NCBI GenBank assembly: GCA_963575745.1
Contig: CAUYUJ010001436.1
Coordinates: forward strand, 407,911 to 471,910
DNA length: 64,000 nt
Origin: Prorocentrum cordatum
Taxonomy: Eukaryota > Sar > Dinophyceae > Prorocentrales > Prorocentraceae
Reading direction: 5' to 3'
Shown piece after piece: positions 52,339-63,229 of this stretch; position 1 is the first letter of the stretch; each line of letters begins with the position of its first letter. Under the pieces are notes generated by a model. That model was given only the letters and a program-made list of their open reading frames with translations, did no database searches and had not been told where the DNA came from. The translations under genes and the position numbers were made by a program.

Positions 52339-53545
52339 TGCCCTCAAGACCCCCACATCCACGTCCATGTCTAGGAACGAGCACCCCGATCTCGCCCAAA
52401 CCATTGCACCTGTCTCCTGCCTTTCTTCTTCACGGTGTAGCACCATGCGCATGATGTTGCATTTACGGCCACCTGGACTTATCCAACCTGGACCTGCAGC
52501 AACGACTCATGTCGTGGAGCGTGCTCTGGTCTATGGCGAGCAGGAACACATGTTTTGCGGAGCCTAGCGGCGGTAACTTGAAGGATGGTTGGCCATCCTA
52601 CGCCATGAAACACCAGTCCCGCTGGGTGACTATATCTTCAGACAATCGAATAGCGGGGTCGGGGTTGGTGACGACGAGAGTGGGCTCAATAAAATCTCCC
52701 TGGGGTGACGAACGAGTTTCCCGAACCAGTCGAGGCGACTTGTCTTGTCCAGGACCATGACAGTGCCATGCGATGAATGATTAAATCCAGGCGGCAATAA
52801 GGATTCTCGGATTCTCGGGACTCTTTTCCAGGCGACCTTCAAAGAACGTTTCATGCGAAATAGTATCGTCTACTTCGGAGATGGCTGTCGGGCGCAAGAA
52901 CAGGGCCTTTCTTCCAGTAGATGCCTAGAATAAGCAACTACTACGTGGCCTTGAAGACCAGGACTAGACGATTGCTGAGAATCGTGGCAAATTGTGAAAA
53001 GCAGCTCTTCAGCCAGAACATCGATGATCCCACGTACAATTTGTACAATACAGGTAGGAGAGAGATTGGAAGATTTTTTCGGATGGGTCTATGCTTTATT
53101 CCTTGATTGTCAAGCCCGCCAGGTGAGCATCCCAGCTGCTATCGTCTCAATAATGTGGGCTGTTGAACAGCTGTGATCGAAAGCTGTCAGTTATGACTCC
53201 CACCGTGGCCTCGTCTAGTTGCAAAACGACTCTACAGCGATCCGAATTGCACGGCCTGAATCACGTCACGACTTGTAGGTGTAGCATGGGTTTCTGCAGT
53301 ATGGTCTCCCTGGTATTCAAATTCAGAACCGAGATAATGACAGCGACGATGGAAATGATAATGCTGGGGTGATAACAGCGATGACGACTGTAGTGTATAT
53401 GATCGAGAGTCTCCTGGTCGGCCACGAGCTCTGTGATCCTCCTCTTGAGGCGCAACGACTCTGCGGATAGCTGGGCCAACTCCAGCTGCTTACTGACCCG
53501 GTCGGCACTGATCCTGCGCCGGCAACCCCCCACTGGCTCTGAACA
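52330..53545 (-). CDS. Possible multi-exon gene, unrecognised
   Basis: On minus, several short stop-bounded stretches in changing frames look like exons, most without a Met. In transcription order: KQLELAQLSAESLRLKRRI (about 53490-53430, coiled-coil-like), LQLDEATVGVITDSFRSQLF (53232-53164), HIIETIAAGMLTWRA (53160-53115), IVQIVRGIIDVLAEELLFTI continuing to RHLLEERPC (53053-52870), AISEVDDTISHETFFEGRLE continuing to PRILIAAW (52888-52785), EPTLVVTNPDPAIRLSEDIV (52690-52630) and GAMVWARSGCSFLDMDVDVG (52420-52350). The GC content is close to balanced, so these frames are not a by-product of high GC. I recognise no family. The alternative is a decayed gene. Splice sites were not worked out. Confidence 0.3.
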
Positions 53546-53549
53546 CATG

Positions 53550-54095
53550 TTCTACAAAGCGAAGGAGGAGAACGAAAAGGTATTATCAATAGTTCGGAAC
53601 TGGTTTCGAACTGTCCTGCCAGTGCTCAAGGGACTCCATAGGGGTCGGGGGTCTTGCGAGGAGGATGAGGAGGAAAATGTTGAGGTAATGGAGATTGCAC
53701 GTTTAACAAAAAGGCCCGCCCCCCAAATCCAGGTTTCAAAAGGCCCGCCCCCTCCCGTAGTCCCTCGGGCGTGGAAGGGGGGGGGACAGGGCTGCCCGCT
53801 CTTCTTCGCCTGATCTCGACGCGCGTGCCTCCGATGATCCCGGGCCGCCCAAACGTTTCTTACTCTTCGCCCCGGCGAAGGTCTATACTTCTTCAACGTG
53901 CATCACGCTGCTGCCCCTGCCCACCCTTCCCGTGCGAGTCCTCGGCCAGCGAGGGGACGGGAGGCTGCACACGTGCCTTGGAACCGCCAGGAAGCACCCA
54001 CGGGCCTCTGGGAGCCCTGAGCCCTGCCCCCTGGGGTGTTCCCCGCTGGGCAGTGGGCACCGACACTGGGGGCCCCCGCCTGCGGGCAATCTATA
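53550..54095. other. Unassigned stretch
   Basis: Contains a tandem AAAAAGGCCCGCCCCC / AAAAGGCCCGCCCCC pair (53708-53755). No gene recognised. Confidence 0.4.
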
Positions 54096-54099
54096 TATC

Positions 54100-54240
54100 T
54101 ATATATATAAATAAATAAATAAATACATACATAAATAAATACATAAATAAACAAATAAATAAATAAATAAACAAATAAATAGATAAATGAATAAATAAAT
54201 AGATAAATCAGTCAACACATGTGTGTATATATATATATAC
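54100..54240. repeat. AAAT microsatellite and TA tract
   Basis: (AAAT)n with AAAC variants from 54105 to 54212, then (TA)n to 54240. Confidence 0.95.
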
Positions 54241-54469
54241 ACGTATCCACTGCGTCTTGGACTTTCTCGGGAAGGGGCGCCAAAAACCCGAGGCGCTGTG
54301 GATATGAGCAAACATCTACCCTCTACAGGGGGCACAGTATCAGAGTGAGGGGCCGAGCGGTCATTCAGTGTCCATGGGTGCGTGGCTGAAGTGAGAACCC
54401 GTGGGTGAAGATTCTGCTTGTTGCGTTGTTGTTGTTGTTGTTGTTGTTGTTGCTGTCTGTTGTCGTCGT

Positions 54470-54765
54470 CCCCCCCGCGACCCACCCGCGACCCACCCCG
54501 CAACTCACCCCGCGACCCACCCCGCGACCCACCCGGCGACCCACCCGCGACCCAACCCGCAACCACCCGCGAACCACCCCGCGACCCACCCGCGACCCAC
54601 CCGCGACCCACCCAGCGACCCACCCGCGACCCACCCTGCAACCCATCCAAATACCCACCCGCGACCCATCCAGAGACCCACCCGCGACCTACCCGCGACC
54701 CACTTGCGACCCACCCCGCGACCCAACCGCGACCCACCCGCGACCCACCCGCGACCGATCCACAT
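54470..54765 (+). repeat. ACCCGCGACCC satellite (11-bp unit)
   Basis: About 27 units of CGCGACCCACC with few variants, preceded by a GTT tract (54425-54456). It follows a long AT-rich tract. Confidence 0.95.
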
Positions 54766-54769
54766 TGGT

Positions 54770-55630
54770 TTGAAGAAAAAATCGGCGCCTGCGGCCGGCT
54801 CGTTGTATAATTTGTGAAACTTTGGCGCCTGCGGCGGGATTCAGACTGCCGAGGTCCCCACCGCCCCCTCACTCTTATCCGCATCTGCGGGGTGCAACGT
54901 ATCCATATCCTCTGCGCCTCTGGCCTCTAGGGAAGGGAGCCCGGAACTCCAAGACGCAGTGATTTGGGAACAAATCTTGCCCGCACTCCCGCCCGCGGGG
55001 GGGCGAGAGTGCGCGAGCAGCAGGGCCGCCGCCCTGCTCCGTCGGTCCTCTGCAGCGCGCACCGCAGCGCCTCCAGCTCCTCCTCCTTTCGGCGGCGCGC
55101 CCGTCGGTTCGTCACCCGACCCCTGTCCCCAGCCCCATTCTAACCAGCCTCGAACGTACCCCTATCCCTAAGATGGGCGAGCAAAAAGCGATGACAATCT
55201 TAGGGACAGGGGACAGGCCCTCAGAAACTGGGGGAATCCTCAAGATCGGCATCGAGGTAAGATGATATCAAACATAGGGACAGGGATATGCTTCAAACTG
55301 GTAACATTCCCATCCCCATCCCCGTCCCGAGCCTCACCATTTTACCACGCCCCGTTGGAGATATGCCTCTCGAAATCCGAAGGGAGGGAGCCGCCCATAT
55401 CCCCGTGTGTGTGTGGGGGGGGGGGTGGGGCAAATCGGCCAGGGGGGCCCAGGCCACGCCGTCGGGGATAGGGGTCGGATAAGAGATACTCAGAGACGGA
55501 GCAGGCCTTCTCAGAAGGCGGCGGGGCCTCTCAGAAGACCTCGCGGCTTTCGAGGGGTCTTCCCTGCCTTCGGAGGCGGCTCAGAACACTCCTCGGACGG
55601 CCCGAGGCCTTCCGAGCCGTCCGAGAAGGT
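54770..55630. other. Unassigned stretch
   Basis: No recognisable gene; CCATCCCCATCCCCGTCCC at 55307-55330 is a short tandem, and GAAGGCGGCGGGGCCTCTC words repeat near 55500-55560. Confidence 0.4.
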
Positions 55631-55683
55631 CCGCCCTTAGAGGAAGAAAGAACGGCATAAACATAAACACATACGTTTGGAGG

Positions 55684-55803
55684 TCCGCGCGGATTTCTGG
55701 GATCTGCGCCAGACCCCCCCTCTCTGGCGCGCGGAGCGCGCCAGGGGCGGCGCCGGAGGCGACGCCAGGGGGATCGAGCGCGGATCCAAGAAATCCGCGC
55801 GGA
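55684..55803. mobile_element. Foldback MITE family M5, copy b
   Basis: TCCGCGCGGATTTCTGGG start, GGATCCAAGAAATCCGCGC end, with the same two internal hairpins (CTGGCGCGCGGAGCGCGCCA and GGCGGCGCCGGAGGCG) as copy a at 6600-6718. Left flank AAACATAAACACATA matches copy a. Confidence 0.75.
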
Positions 55804-55814
55804 TCGTCGGAAGT

Positions 55815-55885
55815 CCCACCAGCCCTCTGGGCGTCGGTGGTTTAGAGCGTTTCCTCTTCCACCCCTCCTTCTTCCCCTTCGGGGA
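55815..55885 (+). repeat. Repeat family R3, copy b
   Basis: CCCACCAGCCCTCTGGGCG, then GGTGGTTTAGAGCGTTTCC; adjoins the M5 element, as copy c (56516-56590) does not. Confidence 0.6.
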
Positions 55886-56036
55886 GGGGTTTACCCCTCC
55901 CCCTACCCCCTCTCCACTGACCTGGACAGGAAGGGCGGGGAGCGGTCAGAGCGTCCAAAACGGCCTCGCCGAGGAAGCCAAAATCATTGATTTTACTAAG
56001 GTTTTGGCCCCATTTTTGCCCCCAGAGGGGGCAGCA

Positions 56037-56220
56037 CTAATTGAAGCTCCCCTCTTCTTTGATCGATTTCCTCCAAGATGGCCCCAAGAAGCGCCCAGGA
56101 GGCACCAAGAGGCCCCCAGGAGGCCCCCAAGATGGCCCCAAGAGGCCCCCAGGAGGCCCCCAAGAGGATCCCAAACGGCCCAATGAGGCCCCCCCGAGGC
56201 ACCCAAGACGCCGAAAAGCC
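56037..56220 (+). repeat. CCAAGATGGC array with TTGATCGAT island
   Basis: Begins TAATTGAAGCTCCCCTCTTC, then TTTGATCGATTTCCTCCAAG, then CCCCAAGAGGCCCCCAGGAG units. Compare 7566-7790. Confidence 0.65.
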
Positions 56221-56235
56221 CCTCAGGACGACCCT

Positions 56236-56305
56236 CTACTCGCCTGGGCGTCGTTTCTGGACAGGCTGGTGGGGATACGCGAAGCGTCTAGAATTTATGT
56301 TTCCA
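56236..56305 (+). repeat. Repeat family R4, copy b
   Basis: CTCGCCTGGGCGTCGTTTCT, GGACAGGCTGGTGGGGATAC, GCGAAGCGTCTAGAA; compare 8900-8966 and a short piece at 10405-10440. Confidence 0.5.
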
Positions 56306-56515
56306 GTGCGGGCGCGGCCGCAAGAAACCCTCGCAAGAAACCCAGCCCTGAGAATCCGAGCGCGAGGTACACCTGAGGGGAAACCCGGGGCACCCCGAAC
56401 GCAGCAGCTCCCTCAACGGCCGCGGGAAATCACTGCGCAGCGCGAGGAGCGAAGAAACCCAGGGTACCCTGACGAAACGCATTTGGTTCCTTGATGCGCG
56501 CACCCCTGTAAGAAA

Positions 56516-56770
56516 TCCCACCAGCCCTCTGGGCGCAGGTGGTCTAGGGCGTTTCCTTTTCCAGCCTCCTTCCTTTCCCTGCTCGGGAGGTTTACCTCCC
56601 CCCCCTCCTTGGGTCTGGAAGGGAGGGGGCCCGAGGGGGTAGAGCGTCCAAGATGGACCAATATAGCTCCAAGAGGATCTTAGACAGCCCAAGATGGCCT
56701 CCAAGATGGCCTCCAAGGTACTTCGAGATGGCTCAAGATAGCCTCCAACACGCCTCCAAGAGGCCTCAAG
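56516..56770 (+). repeat. R3 copy c followed by a CCAAGATGGC array
   Basis: CCCACCAGCCCTCTGGGCG at 56519, GGTGGTCTAGGGCGTTTCC, CTCCTTGGGTCTGG, then GTCCAAGATGG, CTCCAAGATGGC units from 56648. Stretch 56770-56940 has no recognised feature. Confidence 0.55.
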
Positions 56771-56940
56771 CATGCCGTTCTTTCTTGCTCTTCGACGGCT
56801 CACCCCCCCGGGCTCGCCGCCGATCTCCTTGTCCATGTTGGGCAGGCGCTCGCACCTCTGCAGCGCGCCCCGGCCGCCCGGGTGCATCGGGGCCGCCCGG
56901 GCCGCCGCCCCCCGCCCGCCCCGGTGGGAGGGGGGACACC

Positions 56941-57079
56941 GGGGGCCACATGCGAACCCTACCCCTACCCCCCGCGATTTCTGAGGGGGAGGGTGGGGTT
57001 CACTTCGCTCGGGGCTCCCGAGCGAAGTGAACCCTCAGAAATCGTGGGGGGTTAGGGGTAGGGTTCGCATGTGGCCCCC
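56941..57079. mobile_element. Large foldback (hairpin) element
   Basis: Two arms of about 66 bp pair almost completely around 57014. Outer ends are GGGGGCCACATGCGAACCCT (left) and its complement (right, ending 57079). Next come CTACCCCTACCCCC, CGATTTCTGAGG and GGTTCACTTCGCTCGGG. The left arm has an 8-9-base insertion. No copy elsewhere in the window. Confidence 0.85.
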
Positions 57080-57197
57080 CATGGGGGGCCGGGGGCAGGC
57101 GCGGCCGCCCCGAGGGGGCGCTCCAGCCGCAACGGCTGCCGAGGAGGGCCGAGGGGCGCATCCCCTGCCCAGGCGTGCCCGCAGCGAGGCAGAACTC

Positions 57198-57215
57198 AGC
57201 GCGACGACGACGACC

Positions 57216-57262
<47 letters not shown>

Positions 57263-57299
57263 CACGACCACGACGACGACGACGACGACGACGACGACC

Positions 57300-57355
<56 letters not shown>

Positions 57356-57370
57356 AACGACCACGACCAC
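57198..57370. repeat. GAC microsatellite
   Basis: (GAC)n with CAC and GAG interruptions; only repeat-derived frames. Confidence 0.95.
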
Positions 57371-57481
57371 CCGCCCAGGAGGCCCGTGCCGTCGACCGAG
57401 CTGGCCGCGCCCGCCCCACGCGCCGGCGCCCCCGCGGGGCCCAGGGGCCGTCGAACAGCGACTCGGGGCGACAGGCTGGCC

Positions 57482-57645
57482 TTAGGTCGGGCGTGTCCTC
57501 CTACAGGCGGATTTTGGACGAAAATTTGAAAGACATTAGAAATGATAAACACGATGCTCCAAAATTCTTTTAAAACAATCGTCCCCTGATTATCTTTTTT
57601 ACTTTTTTTGAATATTTCTCCTGCAGAGGGACGTGCCCGTCGTAA
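57482..57645 (+). mobile_element. MITE family M1, copy D (164 bp)
   Basis: Starts TTAGGTCGGGCGTGTCC and ends GTGCCCGTCGTAA. An exact 8-bp direct repeat GGCTGGCC flanks it (57474-57481, 57646-57653). Internal words CTCCTACAGGCGGATTTTGG and TCGTCCCC match the other copies. Confidence 0.92.
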
Positions 57646-57889
57646 GGCTGGCCCTGGGCAAAGGGTCGGGACCTCTGGGGGCCCCGTGGACAAAGATCCG
57701 GACGGGAGGTTTTTGGCGATTTTCGGCCTCGATCAGGAGGCCCTCGCCGGGCCTCGGGAGCGTCAAAAACGACGCAGGCTGAAAACCGGCCCCGGGGAAC
57801 GGGTCGGGACTTCCGGGGACGCCGTCCTGAAAAAATCTGGACGTCGCATTTCTGGGGCGACGATGACATGCGGAGCAGGTCCCTGCTGA

Positions 57890-58400
57890 CCGCGCCGATC
57901 AAGCCCCCTGGCACAAAGTCGGGGACGCACTGGCCCGGGTCAATCCAGACCCGGGTCAGTCCGGCCTTGCAGAATCCTGTAAGATCCTGCAAGATCCTGC
58001 ACCCAAGCCCAGGCCAACGCGAAGGATCCTGCAGGATCCTGCAGGATCCTGCGCCCAAGCCCGGGTCACTCTGCAAGATCCCACAAGATCGTGCGCTCTG
58101 GCCGGTGAGACACCCCTCTCAGTTTCCATCATTGGAACTGCGGGGGTCGAACCAGGGGCGGCGGCCCGTCTTCCCATCTTACCATCATCGGGGGATGCGA
58201 AGTCCCTGAAGACGGGACGGGGTGGGCACGAGCGGGCATCATAGCCGGCTCAGAATCAGAAGAGGCATCAGAGCCTCATCAGTCTGGATGGATCCACTCA
58301 CGGATCCACTGCAATTGACTTCCCTTGAATCCATTCCACGCGTAGCATGCTCTCCCCGCTTGCACTGACCCCCCGCCCCTCGAGCCCCGACCAGCGGGCA
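57890..58400 (+). repeat. Repeat family R2, copy b
   Basis: CCCGGGTCAATCCAGACCCG, tandem GGATCCTGCAGGATCCTG (57965-58080) and, further on, TTGCACTGACCCCCCGCC, CTCGAGCCCCGA; same order as 4995-5235 but with extra sequence between. Confidence 0.6.
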
Positions 58401-58427
58401 CGCCCACATAGGGCGGCCGGCCACTGC

Positions 58428-58449
58428 CGCTGCCGCTATAGCGGCAGCG
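58428..58449. repeat. 22-bp perfect palindrome
   Basis: Centred on CGCTATAGCG, with further imperfect pairing outward (CCGGCC on both sides, 58417-58462). Stretch 58450-58800 is extremely GC-rich with no gene recognised. Confidence 0.75.
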
Positions 58450-59039
58450 CGGCAGCCGGCCGCTGCCGAGGCCGGCGCGGGGGCCGGCGGCGGGCCGCGC
58501 GCCGCGCGGCCGCCGCCCCGGGAGAGGAGCCCGCGCGCGGGGCGGGCGCGGCGCCTGCGCCGCCGCCCCGCAGAGGGGGGCGCCAGGGGGGCGCGCGGGG
58601 CGCCGGCGGGGCCTGCGGGGGGGGGGCGGGCAGGCTGCACCGGGGGGGCGCGGGGTGAGGCCGTTGCCGCCCGTCTTGGGCCTCCGCTGGGGGCCTCCGG
58701 CTGCTCTTGTGGGGGGGGGGCCCTTATGGGCGAGCGGGCCGTGCCGAGGGGCGCCCCGGCTTTCGGGGCTCCTCCTGCTCCTCCGACTGCTGGGTGTGTC
58801 GCACGGTGGTCGATCTCCTCCTGCTACGTACTGTTCCTGCTGCTGCTGCTGCTCCTTCTCCTCCAATGTCTTCTCCTTCCCCTCCTCATCATCATTCTCC
58901 TCCCCCCTCCCCCTTCTAACAGGAAGTCGGAAACACGTACGGCTAGGTTCAACACGCGGAGCAGGCGACAGCAACACAATGGATACACATGATGAGGGGA
59001 AGCGCGCATATCTAGCCTCACGTGGGCCCACCGTTGGAA

Positions 59040-59199
59040 GTGTAGGTGGTCCTCCTGCTTCCTCCCCCAACGGCATCTGAGCCAGATCCTTGTATCGAGC
59101 GAACATGCCTGCCACTGCTTCCAGGCCCCGACCTTGAAGTAACATATGCTGCTCCACAACGGCCGAGACTCTTCCCTTTCTCCTGTTGTTTGTTCCCAT
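59040..59199 (-). CDS. Possible exon, unrecognised
   Basis: Minus frame from 59199: VSAVVEQHMLLQGRGLEAVA, then GMFARYKDLAQMPLGEEAGG. It is more protein-like than its surroundings and followed by a decay into repeats. No homologue or splice partner identified. Confidence 0.2.
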
Positions 59200-59314
59200 G
59201 CCTGCTCATGATACTGCCAATTTTCCATGCCCGTCGACTGCTGCAAGAGGACCTGGGGTATCAAACGACACATTGGATGAAATCACATGCGAAGCATCCA
59301 GAGGCCACGCGCTG

Positions 59315-59606
59315 GACACACAACACAAACACACAAACACACACACAGACGCACTCAGACACAGACACACACAGACACCCACGCAACCATACAGGCACAC
59401 AGACACACACACACACACACAAACGGATGCACACACAAACGCGAACACTCACATGCACAATGGCACACACACACACAGACACACGCGCGCACGCACACAC
59501 ACACAAACACACACAAACACAATCACAGACACATACACTCACCCGCACACACACCCACACCCAGACCCAGACTCAGACCCAGACCCCGGCCCACACCCAC
59601 ACACTC

Positions 59607-59637
<31 letters not shown>

Positions 59638-60180
59638 AGGACGGCCTCGCGCTCAGCAGCGACGAGGCGGAGAAAGTCTCCACACACACACACACGCACA
59701 CCTACACAAATAAAGGCACAAACACACACACACACATTCGCACACACACACACATTCACACACACACATTCACACACACACATTCACACACATTCACACA
59801 CATTCACACACACGGCCTCGCGCGCCGCGACGAGGCGTAAACACACACCCACACACACCCACATACACACACATTCACACACAAACACACGCACAGGCAC
59901 ACACGCAAACACGCACTCACGCACACAGGCACACATACGCACACATAGGCACGCACACACGGACTTTCTGGCGGTGCCGGCCCCGCGCGCGGCGACGAGG
60001 CGGAGTAGCACCCACACACGCACGCACACGGACACACACACACACGCACGCACACACACACGCACACGCACTCACACACACACGCGCACACACCGCACAC
60101 AACACACAGACACAACACTCATCACACACACACACACACGCCAAACGCAGAACACACACACACACACAACACTCACACAA
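59315..60180. repeat. CA-rich microsatellite (~860 bp)
   Basis: (CA)n with CACG, CAGA and CATTCA variants, broken three times by short GC-rich pieces (59637-59680, 59810-59838, 59960-60008) that resemble each other: CGGCCTCGCG..CAGCGACGAGGCGGAG, CGGCCTCGCGCGCCGCGACG and GCGGCGACGAGGCGGAG. All frames are repeat products. Confidence 0.95.
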
Positions 60181-60229
60181 AACAACAATAACAACAACAA
60201 AAGCAGGTGCCCCTAGACAGCATAGATAT

Positions 60230-60860
60230 TCGCTCTCCTGACTTGCGTGTGCGCGCCAGAGAAGCGAGCGTCCTTTGGTAAGGGTTCTTCTCTAAGGACC
60301 CCTTGATAAAAAAAGGGCTCCGGACCAACAGTTTCATACTGAGGCCTCCTTTTGTGGGGGTTCCTGAATGAGGATCCATTATTAAGGCATCCTTACTAAG
60401 GTTCTTTGATAAGGACTCACTAATAGTGATGTTAGTCAGCCTCAATAAGGACTCCTTGTGTACGGATTGCTGAGTAAGGATTCCTTGATCAGCATTCCTG
60501 AATCAGGATTCGTGATTCCTTGATAAGGATAACATAGGAAGGATATGTTACTAAGGGCTCCTCGATAGAGATTCTGTGATAAGGATGCCTTGAGGAATAT
60601 TCCTTTACCAGGATGCTTTGCTCAGGATTATATACTGAAGCTTCTGGAGCAGGACACTTCTTAATACAGATTCCTGAACCAAGCAATCCTTACTATACAC
60701 TCCTGACTCAAAACTCCTTCATACACTAGTCTTGTCTAGAAGCTCCTTCCTTCTCCTTGCTACCGGTTCGTGAATATACACTCTTCAATTCAAGTTCATG
60801 TATAAAGATCATTTCATCAAGATTCCTTAATCGATAACCGTTTCCTTAGTCAATAATATT
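60230..60860. repeat. Degenerate GATTCCTTGATAAGG array, block 1
   Basis: 15-17-base words (ATTCCTTGATAAGGATTCC, CTCCTTACTAAGG) recur irregularly, heavily diverged. It resumes at 61990 after a different repeat. Confidence 0.75.
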
Positions 60861-61009
60861 TCAAAAAAAACTGATCCACCACCCCCCCGGCTTTATCGGT
60901 ATACGCTTTTGTGCTGCAATTTGCATACGATCCTGCCCCATCGTCATCCCGGAATATGAATTCGTACCATCCCAGCCCAGCCGGGCTCGCCCCCCCCGTC
61001 ATCCTCTGC

Positions 61010-61870
61010 AAAAACTATTGTGCGCGCGCATCCGCGAATTACAAATTATGAACACATGGTTTCGCAACACGGATTTTCAAAAAAAGGCGTGCGCGCGCGC
61101 TCTGGCGAATTCTGAAGCAAACCATACGTGTTTAACCAATTTCAGAAAATGCTACCCATCAGGCTTCGCGCGCGCATGTCGGAAACGTTCGAACTCTCTT
61201 GCGCGCGTGCCGTCGCGAGAACCCTTTGCAGAACAAATTGGCGAAGTGCACACGCGCGCGTCGTCGCGAAATTATTCGAAAACCTTCGGTTTCGTAGCGA
61301 CTTCAAAACCGAATGTCAAAAAAACACGTACACCAACGCACGGTTTCGCAACATCAGCGTTCAAAAAAGCTTGCGCGCGCGCTCGTGCGAATTCTTAAGA
61401 AGTCAATGGGTTTTCAACATGTTCATGGAATTCTGCCAAGCGGGCCTCTGGCGCCGCATGCCGACATCATCCGCACGCCCGCACGCCCTTTCGCGCGTGC
61501 TGGGGGGCACGACCCGTGTCATCTTAAAACACGCTGGCCACTCGCGCGTCGGCCGCGCGCGCATGTCGAACTCTTTCCAACATTTTCATCACCGACGCGA
61601 GGACGCCGTCATCGTCGCCGGCGTGATCAGCATCGGCGCCCGCACTGGTCGCGCCTTCATCGGTGCGAACATCGCCAGCAACATCGCTACTATCATCATC
61701 GTGTCTACCGTTGTCGGCGTTGCCATGGTACCGCGCCCGCCCAAGTCGACGACTCGCAATGAAGTGCCCGCTGGGGTGCGCCCATCGGTCAGCGCCACCG
61801 CGGCCGCGTCGGCGGCGTCAAACTAGCTGGCCACTGCGCGCGCGTGCCAGGGTTGGCGCGGCCGCAGAGA
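61010..61870 (+). repeat. GCGCGC-rich repeat inserted between array blocks
   Basis: A ~290-bp unit appears about twice. GGTTTCGCAACA, then TTCAAAAAA-GC, GCGCGCGCGCTC, GCGAATTCT occur at 61057-61113 and at 61349-61397. Frames through it are not called. Confidence 0.6.
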
Positions 61871-61989
61871 TTCACCAGCCAATGTTAAGCATGCGTCGCA
61901 ATCGCCACCGCATGGGTTTTGCAAAACAAATTGCGGGCTGGTGGGTCGGATGTTTGCAAGAGCATGGTGTGTGTCTACTCGTTTGTTTA

Positions 61990-63030
61990 AATCAACACTG
62001 ATTCCTTGATACAGATTCCTTAATACAAATTCACCGAATAACTGCTCCTAAATACAGATTCCTTGAAACAGATTCCTTACCATAGATTCCTTGATAGAGA
62101 TCCCTTCGAAACAATCCTCGACCAAGAATCCCAGTACAGTTTCCTTTAAACCATATTACTCATGATTCCTTACTAAGAACTTCTTACTAAAGTTTCCGCA
62201 ATAAAGGTTCCCGAATCAAACTGCTGTATTACATATTCTTACATCATATTTCTGTAAACGAATTCCCCACGGTAGAGCCATCGCTACTAAAGGCTGTTCA
62301 CTAGCGAACTCCTTACATAGTCTCCTTGCTAGAGATTCCTCAATGAAAAGATTCCTTCCTACGGACTTCCTAATACGAGTTTCCTTGTTAAATATTCCGT
62401 ACTGGGATCTCTTGCTAAAGAATCCTCGGTAAGCGTCCTTAGATCAAGCTCCTTACTAAGAATCCCTTCATTCATAGTCCGTAATACGGACTCCTTCATA
62501 AGGGTTCCTTAGTAAAGGTTCGGACAGCAAAAGTCTGTATTACATATTCATGAGTAGAGATTTCTGGATAAAGACCCTTTCGAAAATATCATTGAAACAT
62601 AATCATTACTGCCTATTCCCGGTTGCGCATTCATAATGCGTGTTCCTTCTTAGCGATGCCTTACTGAAGATTCCATGGTCAGGCTTCCTGAATAAATATT
62701 CCGCACTATGGATTTCCTATTCGGGATTCCTTAGGAAGGAACCCTTCATACATATTGCTTCATGAAAAATCAGAACTAAGCAATTCCCTCAGTACGCATG
62801 TCTTGCCAAGGGTCCCTTAATGAGAATACCTTGGTAAGGACTGCTTAGTACAGGTTCTTAAGTAAGGATTCCTTCTCACGGATTCCTTACCGAGGGCTCC
62901 TGAGCAAGTTTTCCATACTTCACATCTTCCTTACCCGGGACTCCTTAATAAGGGTTCTTTCATCTGGATAGTTCTGTAAACTTTCCCCACGAAGGACTCC
63001 TTCATAAGGTCTCATTCGTAGAATGGTGCC
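61990..63030. repeat. Degenerate GATTCCTTGATAAGG array, block 2
   Basis: Continues block 1 for about 1 kb with words such as GATTCCTTACTAAGA and AGGGTTCCTTAGTAAAGG. No gene. Confidence 0.75.
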
Positions 63031-63229
63031 ATTCCTTGAACCAAAAAGGGCAGCGCATGACGATGCAATGGCCAAGGCAGCTCGAAGACGGCCCACACGA
63101 ACTCCTTGAGAGTTCTGCACACACTGAGGACGAAAGGTGCCCCTTGAGACTGCATTCCTCGGTCTTCCCCTGCCTCTCCTCCTCCTCCGCCAACTCCGCC
63201 TGCTCCCCCTCCTTCTGCAAATCGCCATC

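Noticed and set aside
59186-60216. Thr/His- and Cys/Val-rich frames over the CA tract
   Set aside because: Products of dinucleotide repeats; no other coding evidence.
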